Assembly: GCA_030789695.1 (NCBI GenBank)
Contig: CM061132.1
Span: 29,297,858 to 29,361,857, forward strand
Length of the DNA: 64,000 nucleotides
Direction: 5' to 3'
From: Scilla litardierei
Taxonomy: Eukaryota > Streptophyta > Magnoliopsida > Asparagales > Asparagaceae
Position numbers and translations under genes: made by a program
Shown here: in pieces, positions 24,867 to 34,990 of the stretch
Position numbering within the stretch: position 1 is the first letter of the stretch
Layout: the number at the start of each line of letters is the position of its first letter
Notes under the pieces: generated by a model
Told to the model about the DNA's origin: nothing
What the model saw: the letters and a program-made list of their open reading frames with translations, nothing else
Database searches by the model: none

Positions 24867-25076
24867 TGCTGTTGCATCGAGCTTTGGCTTACACAGTCAT
24901 GAATCGACTCCTTGCGGTCCAGCGGACGCGGCCAGGGAATTGACTAAGCCAGGACCACTTGTTACCCAGTCAAGCTAGGTTGGTCCAGCAAACTTAGCCA
25001 AGCACATTGACCGACATCATGATCCATTGAAGGAGTTTTCATCAATTCTATGTGCTGTTGCATCGAGCTTTGGCTT
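24867..25076. repeat. Captured fragment of gag-only element flanked by 24-bp duplication
   Basis: Positions 24891-25052 match about 9323-9488 of the gag-only element leader in the same strand orientation, with about three differences. The fragment is bracketed by the 24-bp repeat starting TGCTGTTGCATCGAGC (24867-24890 and 25053-25076), which belongs to Copia-A. The junctions show 2-3 bases of microhomology (CTT, TG). Confidence 0.85.
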
Positions 25077-26734
25077 TAAAATACAAATTTCCTCACTTAC
25101 AAATTCTCTCAAAAGAAAATAAAAGTGCAAGGAAAGTAAATAGGTATACAATGGCCGATCCCGAAAAACACATTTTTACTGATTTAAACATCCACGCAGT
25201 TCTAAATATGCTACGGGCATAAAAGTAAACAACCACGCATATATCTCAAGCAAAACATATGGTAAGGGAAACTAGAAAATATAAATATCTTGTAGACCAC
25301 GTGGAAACGTCATACACCGTTAGGTTAGTTGACTAACGGCAGAGCGGTCTCAGGATCTTTAAGATAATTATATTTTGAAAAATAGAGTCCTAGTAAACCA
25401 TAGATTATAATATGCAAGAGGGATGTTTAAAACAATTTGTCAACATGGAATATATAAATTATTTTTGATTTTACTTAGGGGAGAGTCCCGTTAAGGAATT
25501 GGCATAAGGCCATGCTAAAATATATACCGTTAGGTAATAGGGGCTGCAGGCCCAATTAAAATATTTGATAGTCACAAATGGGCTGCAGGCCCAACTCTCA
25601 ATTTTAATTAAATTAAGTCTACTATTGGTTTAGGGAATACAAATAATCCTCAAGAACCCTAAATATTGACCATGTACCAGCATGATATCATGTGGTAATT
25701 AACCTGTCTGCCTGCTATAAATAATTCTTGCCTTCATGAATAGGGAGACTCGGTTGGGTGACTGTTGTGGATTTAGGGTAATATTAAGAAATTAATGGCT
25801 GCAGCCGGCAGGATCCAAATACTTAGCTAAAAGGAGCCGAGTACTATATTTTGTTTACTTCATACATGAGATGGGCACTGCATAAATAGTATGACTTAAT
25901 ACATGCATGGTCACATAGCCTGCAAGTTATATGATTGCCCTGGCCACATCTATTGTAGCTTATGAGTGTGCAGTTGATAAATGATTAAAAGTATGAAGAA
26001 AAAAGATAGCAGAAAGGAGATGGTAGTTACATGGCTCATACAAGTCATGGCTTCTCAATAAATGGTACCCATGGCCCCCTTCCATACCGATTTTTTGTTT
26101 TTTTTTAAATTTCAATTTGTTTTTTTTTTCTCTTGTCTCGGTCATATGACAATTCCTTTTAAAGCATAAATTGTTTTTAGTAAACAATAACAACATCAGC
26201 AGAAATAAGGCCTCTGTTTCAAAATTTGGGGTTGACTACATGAAACCCTTTCCCATTCTGTAAATGTCATGGTCTATTTCTCTTAACTGCGAACTGTTAA
26301 ATTAATTCAAATGCCGAACAGATTCAACATAGATGCATTGACATCAAGCAGATATATGCATGTCTCATCGTCAACTTTTACAGTCAGAGCCATGGCTAAT
26401 TAAGGGAAATTTCCGTGAGCTGCTCAAATTTTTTTTTTAAAAAAAAATTTGATATTAAACAAAATAGTGCAGATTTATACAAGCCTATAAAAAGAAGCAT
26501 TGTAAAATCATAGTTTACTATATTTTGTAGGTATCTACGTGATCGAAAAGAAATTACCTCTAGATCAAAGATCTAGGGAAGATCGTGATAATAAAAATCC
26601 GTAGATAGTTTCGCTCCCGATACGCTCCAAAGAAAAATTTCCGCAAAGCTTCGCCGCAACAATAGATTCCTTTGCGCGTACGGGTTTAATTTTTGAGGGG
26701 AGACAGGATGAAAAGCTCAAAGAATTTTAGAGCA

Positions 26735-26749
26735 AACGAGCTGATAACG
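26735..26749 (-). other. Putative primer-binding site of Copia-A
   Basis: On the minus strand CGTTATCAGCTCG directly follows the 5' LTR. It shares TATCAG with the plant initiator-Met tRNA complement (TGGTATCAGAGC) but is a weak match. Copia-B has the similar CGTTATCAGCACG, so the site is family-typical. Confidence 0.6.
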
Positions 26750-26973
26750 TGTTGTATGATAATGAACTCAAGAGAGAGAGAGAGAGAGAGAGAGAATTTC
26801 ATTGCTAAGAATAAGTCACCATGGCTAAGAGCCATGGTGCTCTATTTATATATCTCATAGTGGGGAGGCCAAAAGCCTCTAGGAGACCAAGGGTCCCCAC
26901 TACTCTAAGTAATGGGGGCCTAATGAATGGGTAATGAAGGAGGGGAGGCCAAAGGCCTCCCTCATTCATAACA
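26750..26973 (-). repeat. 5' LTR of Copia-A
   Basis: The 224-bp LTR is like 10096-10309 but has a longer (AG)n tract (about 26769-26797). It is followed by TSD GGCTT at 26974-26978. Confidence 0.95.
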
Positions 26974-27500
26974 GGCTTTAAAATTTTAATCAATTATTTC
27001 TAAAATTTAAATATCGCATAAATAATTTTAGAAACTTATATGTAAAAAAGAAACTAATTTATCTTTCATCTCATGAAAAAAAATATTTCTATAATTTACA
27101 TATTCTTTAAAACAATTTTAAAACACCTTTTTAAAATCATTAGAAATTCATTTAAAAGCTTTCAAGAAAGTTTTTAAAGTTTCTAATCTTTATGTAACTT
27201 AAGAAAAATTAAATTTCAAAAATAAAATGTTTCTTAAAATTACATAAACAATTAAATGCTCTTAAAATATTTATATCTTATAAAAAATAATTTTAATAAA
27301 GCATTTGAACGTTTGAGATTCATTTAAAATTATCGCATAAAATTAAATCGTCTCAAAAAAAATTCTGTGTTGTAAAACGATTTTTAAAACACAAAACATT
27401 TTAAAACTAATTTTAGCATAAAGCTAAAATATTTCGTATGTTTAAAAAGCAATTTAGAAGATTTAAAAGAGTCGCTATAGTAGATCTATAGCATAACCGT
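26974..27500 (-). other. LTR-proximal leader of gag-only element
   Basis: This AT-rich non-coding sequence lies between the primer site and the Copia-A insertion. Repeated TTTTAAAA-like runs are seen, with no ORF or known motif. Confidence 0.6.
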
Positions 27501-27513
27501 GGATCTGATACCA
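27501..27513 (-). other. Primer-binding site of gag-only element (initiator-Met tRNA)
   Basis: On the minus strand TGGTATCAGATCC begins one base after the LTR end CCCCAACA. It matches the complement of plant initiator-Met tRNA for TGGTATCAGA. This fixes the 5' LTR and the minus orientation. Confidence 0.9.
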
Positions 27514-27514
27514 C

Positions 27515-29937
27515 TGTTGGGGTTTTGGCGGACCCCCAGAGCTCAGATCTGTGTCCGTCCTAAGTCGGACGGACCACAGAGGCACAAAAGCGCAGCGGAA
27601 AACAGAAATTCAAAATTTCTACACTAGCTAAACTATTTAGCTAGGCTCTGGGGAGCCAGAACCTAGCCCGATCTATGCCAACTTGGGGTGGATCTGACCC
27701 CCCCAGAAGGATCTACACTAAAGTGACTAATTAAATCTACACTAAAAACTACTTAACCACATACCTGGAATCTTGGCCCTGGAGCAGGCAAGATGTACCG
27801 CACCGTCTTCAAAAGATCCTCGTAGCCGAGCCGCTTTGACTCGAACCGCCTGAGCCGCCTCGCACCCTCGCACCGAACCGCCTGAGCCGACTTTCGCCTC
27901 CGAGCCGATCACACGCGGTAGAAAATTTCACTTGAGAAGAACCCGCGTCTTAGACGTCCGGATCAAAATCCAAACCCCCTTCGTATTCTTGCTAGGACTA
28001 CTCCGGAGAACAGGAAGAGAGAGAGAGAGAATAATTTAGTCACCGATCGAGCTTGCTCTAAAAGTCTGGAGCTACTCGATCGATGGCTTGGTGTGTTTTT
28101 CAACGAGGAGAGTGCACCCCTATTTATATAGGGAGTCGGTACTCACTCTCTCGTTGTGAGCAATGTGGGACATTCTGCAAAAGAGAGAAAAATCAATTAA
28201 GCCAATTTGGCTTAATTTCGAGTTAAAGTGAGCTTTTCATAAAAGCAAACTTTAACTAATTAATTCTCTTTGTACATTAAACTTCAGACACCAAACAAGC
28301 TATCAATTCGAAAAGCTTCGAATGGTGAACGCGTAGGAACCGACGGTGACGAATTTCGACTTCGTTTGACCCCTCAAACAATTGCTCAAAGTTGAGCAAA
28401 TTATCAAAATCCGTAGCCGTCATTTGGGGTTTCAAAAAACCCAAAAAATGACTTAAGTTGCGGGCGCGCCCGCTAAGCTTAGCGGGCGCGCCCGCCCAAG
28501 GGGAGGCACAGGTGGTCCACATGCCCGCTGGGCAGTGGGCGTGCGCCCGCTACCGTAGCGCGCCGCGCCCGCTTCTGCAGTGGGTTCCACCCACTGTGCA
28601 GTGGGCGTGCACCCGCTGCAGCCAGCGGGCTGTGCCCGTTTGCCTTGCATATTGGCTTATTAGCCCAGTGGGTCTAACCCACTTCGCCTTGGACCGTTTT
28701 CGCGTTTCCCGGCTCGTTTGAGCTCCGATTTGGACACGGTTTGAACATGTGTTTAGACCGGGACGATCCCGTCATCCAGGTAACCCTTTCCAACATGTTT
28801 GTTCTTACTAAATTTGCCGTAACCAATTTACGACACGTTTAATCATAGTTTGCATCAAATGCAACGTTTGTCCCTATTGCTATTGCGACTAACTTTCACA
28901 ACTTGACTTGTGAATATCATCAAATGATTTTCTCTCAATTAATCTTCCTATTACTAAGACACGAACACTACTCGGTGTGAGACCCTACAGCCTGACCTTA
29001 CTACAGGTTGGGGCTCGGAACCCCTAGACGACGGTCACTACGAGCAGTAGCTGTCGTCCCCGTTTCAGAATCATCATAACGTGATCGACCCTTTGTCAAA
29101 AAGCATCATTGGGTTTACATTGGCTGTGTCAGTGATGAACTTCGTTAGCCGTAGTCCTTTCGTCAAGACTGTGTTCTTTGTTGGCCTAGGGTATGGTTTA
29201 CTGTCAACCCTATTAGACAAATTGGTCAGTATACGGCGGTCTTTACTGTATACACGTTGTACTTCTTACAACGCACCCCGGTCGATGATTAACATAAAGA
29301 CCGTACTGAGCCTGTAACACTAACTTCCCTTTAACGGAAGTGACGAATCCCATCTTAGTCATCTACTCGTCTCGAGAGCTTCGGGTGCAGCTCAACCTAA
29401 GATCTTTCAGCAGGCCTAGCCTCGAAACTAGATCATAGGTCTAAGCTACATCGTTCACTCACAAGTTTGTACAAATGACTTCAGGTCTTAAGGACCAGCT
29501 AACCTATCATCACCCTAGAGTTATTAAAGACAGTTCAGTTAGAGTCAATCATTTAATACCTCTTATGTGGTCGTTCAGTGAACTCATTCTCTAATGAGCA
29601 CCTGTGTCTCGTCTCCGACTTCACCAAGTCAAATGACTATGAGATCATCATTACCCTGAGGTAAGACTAAGACACAATGGTCTATCCGATGTGTCGATAT
29701 CCAGTTCTCGACACATCTATGACCATGAACCGTTTAAGACTTACGTTTCTATTCGGTGACTTACTTACTCATAATCGAGATCTCATCTAGATACGTAAGG
29801 ACCTAACTATAAGTCTATGGATATTATCTAAGTATATTAATACAAACTATTTATACTTAGAATAATAGGTACCATATACGGTATGAACAAGACGTATACT
29901 AATGGATAAATGCCTTATGGGCATATATTCTCCTACA
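27515..29937 (-). repeat. 5' LTR of gag-only element
   Basis: This 2423-bp LTR runs TGTTGGGG...TCCTACA on the plus strand. It contains an (AG)n tract near 28016-28031 and a GC-rich palindrome cluster (28459-28635). Its 28879-29937 part aligns with the surviving 3' LTR fragment. ORFs such as 28277-28522 and 29081-29317 are not supported as genes. Confidence 0.92.
28460..28640. repeat. GC-rich palindrome cluster in LTR
   Basis: A perfect 36-bp palindrome (28460-28495) consists of GCGGGCGCGCCCGC, TAAGCTTA and GCGGGCGCGCCCGC. It is followed by imperfect ones, AGTGGGTTCCACCCACT and CAGTGGGCGTGCACCCGCTG, up to about 28640. Confidence 0.85.
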
Positions 29938-30005
29938 GCCACATCATCATCCCTACAAATCCTTCACTAATTCTAGTGAAAGATTTGTAGGGGTGATGAT
30001 GTGGC
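29938..30005. repeat. 68-bp near-perfect hairpin
   Basis: Two 32-bp arms (GCCACATCATCATCCC... and its complement ending GATGATGTGGC) with two mismatches surround ATTC. The left arm starts exactly at the LTR end of the gag-only element. The original inverted repeat may therefore continue off-window on the other side of that insertion. Confidence 0.8.
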
Positions 30006-30522
30006 ATATGCCCCATTGGAAGCCCAGTCAGGCTTTGGGCATGTCCATTCTCATCCATATGTAACATAGGTGAAAGCCTGAGCATGCGCCCAAGAGAAAA
30101 CCCGAGGTTTTCCCATTGGACCAAACCAAAAATGAAAATCAAAACGTGTCTAAACAGCTCTAAACCGAATTAAATATTTTAAGCAGTGCAAGCAATTCCA
30201 TCGTGAAAACCATCAACTGATCGTTGTTTAGATGTAGCTAATCCTTCAAGCAAGGGTCACTTCTCCAAAATAGGTTCTTGCTAGGTGAACCTCGCACGTC
30301 ATAAGCTACAACTATCTCCCCAAGTCTTGTATTATCATCGACCAACCACTCATGCTTGACGTTACATTACTTCCTTCGAGGTGCATCCACTACGCCTCTT
30401 GCATTCATAAAGCATGCTCATAAGATCAGATGTTTTTTAATCATTGTGTCTGGCAAGATATATAGATTCTTCAAGATATGCACCTGGCTCCTAGCTGGTG
30501 GGCTGTGTGTGATCAGCTCATC
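30006..30522. other. Unannotated intergenic stretch
   Basis: No credible ORF, RNA gene or named repeat is seen here. It ends with the hAT-like TSD AGCTCATC (30515-30522). Confidence 0.5.
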
Positions 30523-31001
30523 TAGGAATGGCAATATTGCGGGGCGGGGCGGGTATATAACTACCCAAGCTTGCCCCGACCCATCTTCAGGCCGGAGCGG
30601 GGCGGGTCGCGGGCCGGGGCGGGGCGGGTTCTTTCTTACCAAAACCGGGTCGGGCCGGGTCGGGCCGGTCGTGTCAAGTTATTAATGCCATCCATATGAA
30701 TCCCAAATAAAAATTTTATTTTGTGAATTGGGAGAATTTTGATTTATTTGGTAATTTGGAATTGGGAATTGGCCCAATTAGGAGAACCGTGGAATGGAGT
30801 ACGAGTTATGGGTTATTCGCTGAGTGCATGGTCCGCATCAAAATAGTAAACCTCTATAGTTTACCGGGGCGGGTCGGGTCGGGCCGGGGCACATACAAAT
30901 CCCAAGCTTGCCCCGACCCGGCTGCGGGCCGGGTCGGGCCGGGTCAAAACCGGGTCGGGCCAGGTCGGGCCGGGCGGGTCAGGCCATTACTGCCATCCCT
31001 A
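30523..31001. mobile_element. Non-autonomous hAT-like element (MITE)
   Basis: A 479-bp element is flanked by perfect 8-bp duplications AGCTCATC (30515-30522 and 31002-31009). The ends TAGGAATGGCAATA and the complement TAGGGATGGCAGTA form terminal inverted repeats. An 8-bp duplication with TAGGG-type ends is characteristic of hAT transposons. Two similar GC-rich blocks (30540-30690 and 30860-31000), rich in GGGTCGGGCCGGG and CAAGCTTGCCCCGACCC, lie in the same direction around an AT-rich spacer. There is no transposase. Confidence 0.8.
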
Positions 31002-31158
31002 AGCTCATCATGGATTGATAGATGCTATGTCATGTAAGGATAGTGTTTGGTTGTTGACATGTTGCAAACTGCATCAATGCTTCATAAAAGAAGTTGATGT
31101 TTTGTGCCTCATTCTTGGTGGGAACGTTTTTATTCTTTCTAACTCAATATGCAGTTTA

Positions 31159-31510
31159 TGGCCTGTTCGGTTTGTTGAGAAAGTTGTGAATAATTTTTTA
31201 GGGGTTAGAATCTTGGGGTGAGAAAAGTAGGGGTTTGTATTTGTTTTGTTGGAAAGTGGGTTGGAAAATTCGTTTTGAAAAAGTTTTGTGGCTCCCACAC
31301 AACTTTATTGTGTTTGTTTTGTTGAGAATGTTGTTTGAAGAAAGTTGAGGTGTGATCCATGTGTTTTAATAATTATTAAACTAAATATTAAAGTAAATAA
31401 TTAATTATAACTCTTAAATATAAAGAAAACAAAACTATCAAAAAGGAGGTCCGAATAGCAGATGAGGACAATTCCCATCCGAAAAAATATTTTTAAAAAA
31501 ATCAAATTAC
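31159..31510. mobile_element. Harbinger/Tourist-like MITE, left half
   Basis: The end TGGCCTGTTCGGTTTGTTGAGAA (31159 on) pairs in register with the complement of 50445 leftward (GTGTTTGTTCGTTTTGTTGAGAA). TTA flanks both sides (31156-31158 and 50446-50448). Joined with 50099-50445 it is about 0.7 kb and non-coding. A TTA/TAA target and G-rich ends suit PIF/Harbinger. It is split by Copia-B. Confidence 0.65.
31506..31510. repeat. Target-site duplication ATTAC of Copia-B, left
   Basis: ATTAC at 31506-31510 matches ATTAC at 50094-50098. Confidence 0.95.
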
Positions 31511-31668
31511 TGTTGAGAATCGATATCAATGGTGGAGGCCATAGACTATATTTATATAGAGTAACTATTACAAAGAGAAGAATACTAAGGGGCTTTACAT
31601 TCATTGTTACATTCATGGGTGGATACCAAGGGTCTTGTATGCCAAAGGTCCCAAGACCATTCATAACA
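31511..31668 (-). repeat. 3' LTR of Copia-B
   Basis: This 158-bp LTR, TGTTGAGAATCG...CCATTCATAACA, is identical to 49936-50093. It is among the shorter LTRs of full-size plant Copia elements. Confidence 0.95.
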
Positions 31669-31681
31669 CTTCCCCTTATCC
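31669..31681 (-). other. Polypurine tract of Copia-B
   Basis: On the minus strand GGATAAGGGGAAG abuts the LTR start TGTTATGAATGG. Confidence 0.7.
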
Positions 31682-31742
31682 AACCATAATTTTATACTCA
31701 ACATATGAATACTGCAGGATTCTAATGCTTATGAGTATCATA

Positions 31743-32030
31743 AGGAGTGGATACTTCTGGATCCTGAGTTAGGGATAATTGTCTCATTAAAAACTTTAGC
31801 TGTGGAAAACCCAGTGGGAAAAACCAATAGCCAAGGAAAAAGAGTACAGTTCTCCATAACTTCCCCTGCTTAGTCAAAGTATTTAGCGGTGGATACTTCT
31901 GGATCCAGAGTCAATGAGGTTGCCTCGTTAAAACCTTTAGCTATGGAAAACCCAGTGGGAAAAACCAATAGCCAAGGGAAAAGAGTACAACATTTCATTT
32001 GACTCCCCCTGATCTGAACAAGCTGCAGGC
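31743..32030 (-). repeat. Duplicated 3' Copia cassette
   Basis: Two copies (31743-31866 and 31893-32030) share GTGGATACTTCTGGATCC, AAAACCCAGTGGGAAAAACC and AAAAGAGTACA. Each copy ends in a CCCCTG block. Copia-A has one copy at 10355-10510. Confidence 0.85.
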
Positions 32031-32683
32031 TTGCAGATCTCCTAGGTAACTATGCATCAATCTCTTACAATATTTCAAGAATAAGTACAAAATACAAGAC
32101 ATCGCTAATCTATACAAGTATCGCTCATCTATACAAGTATCATTCATATATGGCAACTACTGAATCTGAGGGAACTCTTCTGAAGAGGAGCGGTCTACAG
32201 ACTCGGTAGGTAGCTCCACGTCTTTGATCCAGTCGTCACTGTGTCTGCGAGGTACTGCAGGACCTGGCTATGCATACTCATGATTTGCTTCTTGGATGAT
32301 GAGCCTCTCGGGATGGTAGGATTGATGTTGCCTTGGAAGCACGCTTTGCTGGTCTCCAGGAGTTGGTCGTTCCTTTATTGTAGTCATCGTAATGATCTGT
32401 AACCTGTATCTGCAAATACATTTAACATGTTGGATGATCCTTGACCCTTGGAGGTAGCGCAGAAGCTACATATCTCTGGTCCAGTGGTGCACTGCAGGCG
32501 ATGCACTGTATTTGGTTAAAGGGTTTACTGCCAGATAAAGGAGTGTGCAAAAGACACTTGAGTAAGGCACTTCAGGACCTAGGATATCCTTCCCCTCTTC
32601 CAGTGAACGGAAGGGGTCTTAATGTGCATCCATATAACTAGTAGGTGTATTAGTGGATTGTAATTATCCATGTTTCTTCATCG
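32031..32683 (-). pseudogene. pol: Decayed RT/RNase H remnant in Copia-B
   Basis: Positions about 32441-32630 align at nucleotide level with Copia-A 11045-11250: GGTAGCGCAGAAG, CTCTTCCAGTGAACGGAAGG and GGCACTTCAGGAC correspond. No reading frame survives. Positions 32031-32440 show no clear match. Confidence 0.65.
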
Positions 32684-33033
32684 ATTGGATGATAATTTCA
32701 TCTTCTGGATGATAATTCATCTGCTGGATGATTATTCATCTTCTGGATGGTTATTCATCTTCAGGATGATGGTTTCATCTTCAGGATGATTATTCATCTT
32801 CAGGATGATGGTTTCATCTTCGGGATGATAATTCATCTTCAGGATGATGGTTTCATCTGCAGGATGACGGTTTCATCTTCGGGATGATGGTTTCATCTTC
32901 AGGATGATTATTCATCTTCAAGATGATGGTTTCATCTTCGGGATGATAGTTTCATCTTCAGGATGATAATTCTTCTTCAGGATGATGGTTTCATCTTCGG
33001 GATGATGGTTTCATCTTCGGGATGATGGTTCAT
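32684..33033. repeat. 19-20-bp minisatellite in Copia-B
   Basis: About 18 head-to-tail units of the form GATGATGGTTTCATCTTCRG, with GATGATAATTCATCTTC variants, lie in the position of the Copia-A RT region near 11280-11310, which reads GGATGAAATTTATCC. The array probably grew from such a seed. Confidence 0.9.
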
Positions 33034-34990
33034 AAGGGTATGTTGTCACATCATCCATAGCAACATAGCCTAAAATTATCTTTGCCAATCGTATGGTTTT
33101 CGCAACTATGACCAAGGGGTCTGATGCATCAGTTCCAATAATTTTGTAAGTGAGTTAAGCTCATCTTACATGGTTACTTCCTAGTTTCAGCGAAATAAAC
33201 CTCCAAGCTATAGCTTTTTGCTTATAGCATACGCTTTTATTTATTTATACAATACTTAGTAACCCACAGGTTTGATATCTTTTGATATCAGGACTTCGGG
33301 TCCAAACACTTCACATTTCATAAGTGAGTCCAGCTCAACTTATTATTGCCTCGTTCCACATAATCTGGCCAAATTTCTGCGTTTGCTTCAGGAAACGGAG
33401 ATTGGGAACGATATCTATGGCAAAATGAAATGTGAGTAATTGTCGACAAGTGTGTTTTATCCAAATACATCTCCGTGTACGTACCTTATTCAATTTATTC
33501 CAGATTTATCTCTTCAGGAGGTTCCGGAAAGGGAGAGAATATGGAGATGAGCTCACTTTCATGTGGTGGTATTATTTTAGGGTCTCGTGGTATGTCCTCT
33601 CATCCATTAAGGATATCCACTTCTGCTACTGGTGGATTGCATCCATTATATTTGGTATGTCAATCCTAGCTGGATTTTTAGTAGCAGGGATGTGTGAATT
33701 TGACAATATTTATATTGTCAGTAGCTATGTCTGATAACTGTTTACCAGTTTCATAAGTGTGGATCTTCAGGATCTCATCACTATTCATGATAATCAGATC
33801 ATAGTTGTTAATGTTTTAAATGGTCAAATTGAGCTTCAGGCTCATGGATGATTATAGTATTTTTGTTAAACCTAATACCGGGGAATTAAGGTTATGAATG
33901 ATCTTCAGGATCACATCAAGTCTTTAAAAGAGGGCCCATCAATGCACGTCTTAGGAGAAGTGATTTAAATGCTTCCACTGTTCAGAGTGCTCAGAATCAA
34001 TTTATCTGGACAACATTTCATTTGACTTCTGATAAATAGTTCTGTGTTCTGATGGTCCATAGTGGTGATATGGGGATGTATACTCATCATGGCTCCATCG
34101 ATAAGATGTGCACTAAACGCTTCCCCCGTTTAGGGGTTCTCGGAAACTGTTTATATGAGGTGATCAGGCTCATATAAATAGGTTCTAAGGAGGCGTTCTG
34201 ATGGTTTGCATGTTCCCACATGGTCACCTACAACTGGATTTCTAATGGACAAGTAATCCGTTTAAATCATTTTAATGATTTACATATAACCCATTTCTGG
34301 GTGTGAACACAAAGCTTCAGGGTGTTCAATTTTCTTCCAGTTGTTAAATATAATTGATTTCCCAGTGTTATCCAAAAATCCGCAATTTAGTAATGTGTCC
34401 CATTTGCTTTGGAAAAGCTGGACTGCGGTTGGATAATAGGTTTGATAATGACCATTTTTAGAGAATAGATGGATGAGTACTCTAAAGTACATCATCGATC
34501 AGCCTTATGTATGTAGTGGATAAGTCCACTTTAATTCCTTAAGTACTCTCAAGAGACCAAAAGGTCTTATTATTTTAATGATGATAATAAATATATCATC
34601 TTAAATTCTATTAGAGGAAGTTTTGAGAGTCAATGTCCACGTGTAGTGGAGATGATCTCATAATCAATTTTCCCGTTAAATGGGATAATGATAATGCACC
34701 ATTCTGAGGAAACTTCGTGTTCTTCAGAATTATAAGATTGGTTAATGATGTCGTGCATCATCAATCGATGGTGGCATATTATATCGTTCCAAAGTTAATA
34801 GTTGGACGATTCTGGACACTTCTGGTGTTCCATTTGCTTACTCTTTTCGAATTTATGTGAGACTTATGAAAGTCAATTAAAATGCTCAAGTTAATTTTGT
34901 CCGGTAATATGTGACCTATGGTCAAACTGTGAAGGATTTCATCTTCACATTGACAATTACGCGGATCATAGTGGGACAAAGATTCTAGCT
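33034..34990 (-). pseudogene. pol: Decayed and rearranged integrase/RT remnant in Copia-B
   Basis: Order-conserved nucleotide matches to Copia-A are seen. Positions 33260-33370 match 11960-12070 (AGTGAGTCCAGCTC). Positions 34120-34200 match 12700-12780. Positions 34310-34500 match about 13050-13270 (TTTGGAAAAGCT). Positions about 34900-34990 match 12530-12600, where a 71-codon fragment still reads LSHYDPRNCQCEDEIL. The GATCTTCAGGATC block appears at least twice (about 33763 and 33901), so duplications have scrambled the copy. Nothing here is translatable as an enzyme. Confidence 0.75.

Larger units (their letters stand above)
24662..26749 (-). other. Leader region of Copia-A
   Basis: About 2.1 kb lies between the 5' LTR and gag. 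It has no convincing ORF. It contains the 162-bp captured segment (24891-25052), a doubled GGGCTGCAGGCCCAA motif at about 25539-25592, and a poly-T/poly-A stretch near 26430-26450. Confidence 0.75.
10096..26973 (-). mobile_element. Copia-A: full-length Ty1/copia element, interrupted by a Gypsy-type element
   Basis: The minus-strand element has short LTRs (10096-10309 and 26750-26973), perfect 5-bp TSDs, gag (23648-24661) and a damaged pol (10397-13964). Its order of protease, integrase, RT and RNase H is the Ty1/copia order. The non-coding element at 14083-23629 lies in the gag-pol spacer. Without that insert Copia-A is about 7.3 kb. Pol carries at least four lesions (stops near 12291, 12232 and 11516 and a one-base insertion near 11730), so this copy cannot make its enzymes. 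The LTRs differ by two substitutions plus (AG)n length. Confidence 0.95.
5506..29937 (-). mobile_element. Gag-only Copia-type LTR element (TR-GAG-like), nested host of Copia-A
   Basis: This is a minus-strand LTR element made up of: 5' LTR 27515-29937; primer-binding site 27501-27513; leader 26974-27500 and 8699-10095 (split by Copia-A); gag 7859-8698; purine tract 6565-6580; and 3' LTR from 6564 leftward, cut by the Gypsy at 5505. After removing the inserts the interior is only about 4.1 kb. It has gag but no protease, integrase, RT or RNase H. That matches the described plant class of terminal-repeat elements with a GAG domain, which depend on other elements for enzymes. The left TSD is out of view; the right flank begins GCCAC. 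Confidence 0.8.

Noticed and set aside
32684..33033. Coding repeat protein
   Set aside because: No long open frame on either strand; units vary in length (19-20 bp), breaking frame.
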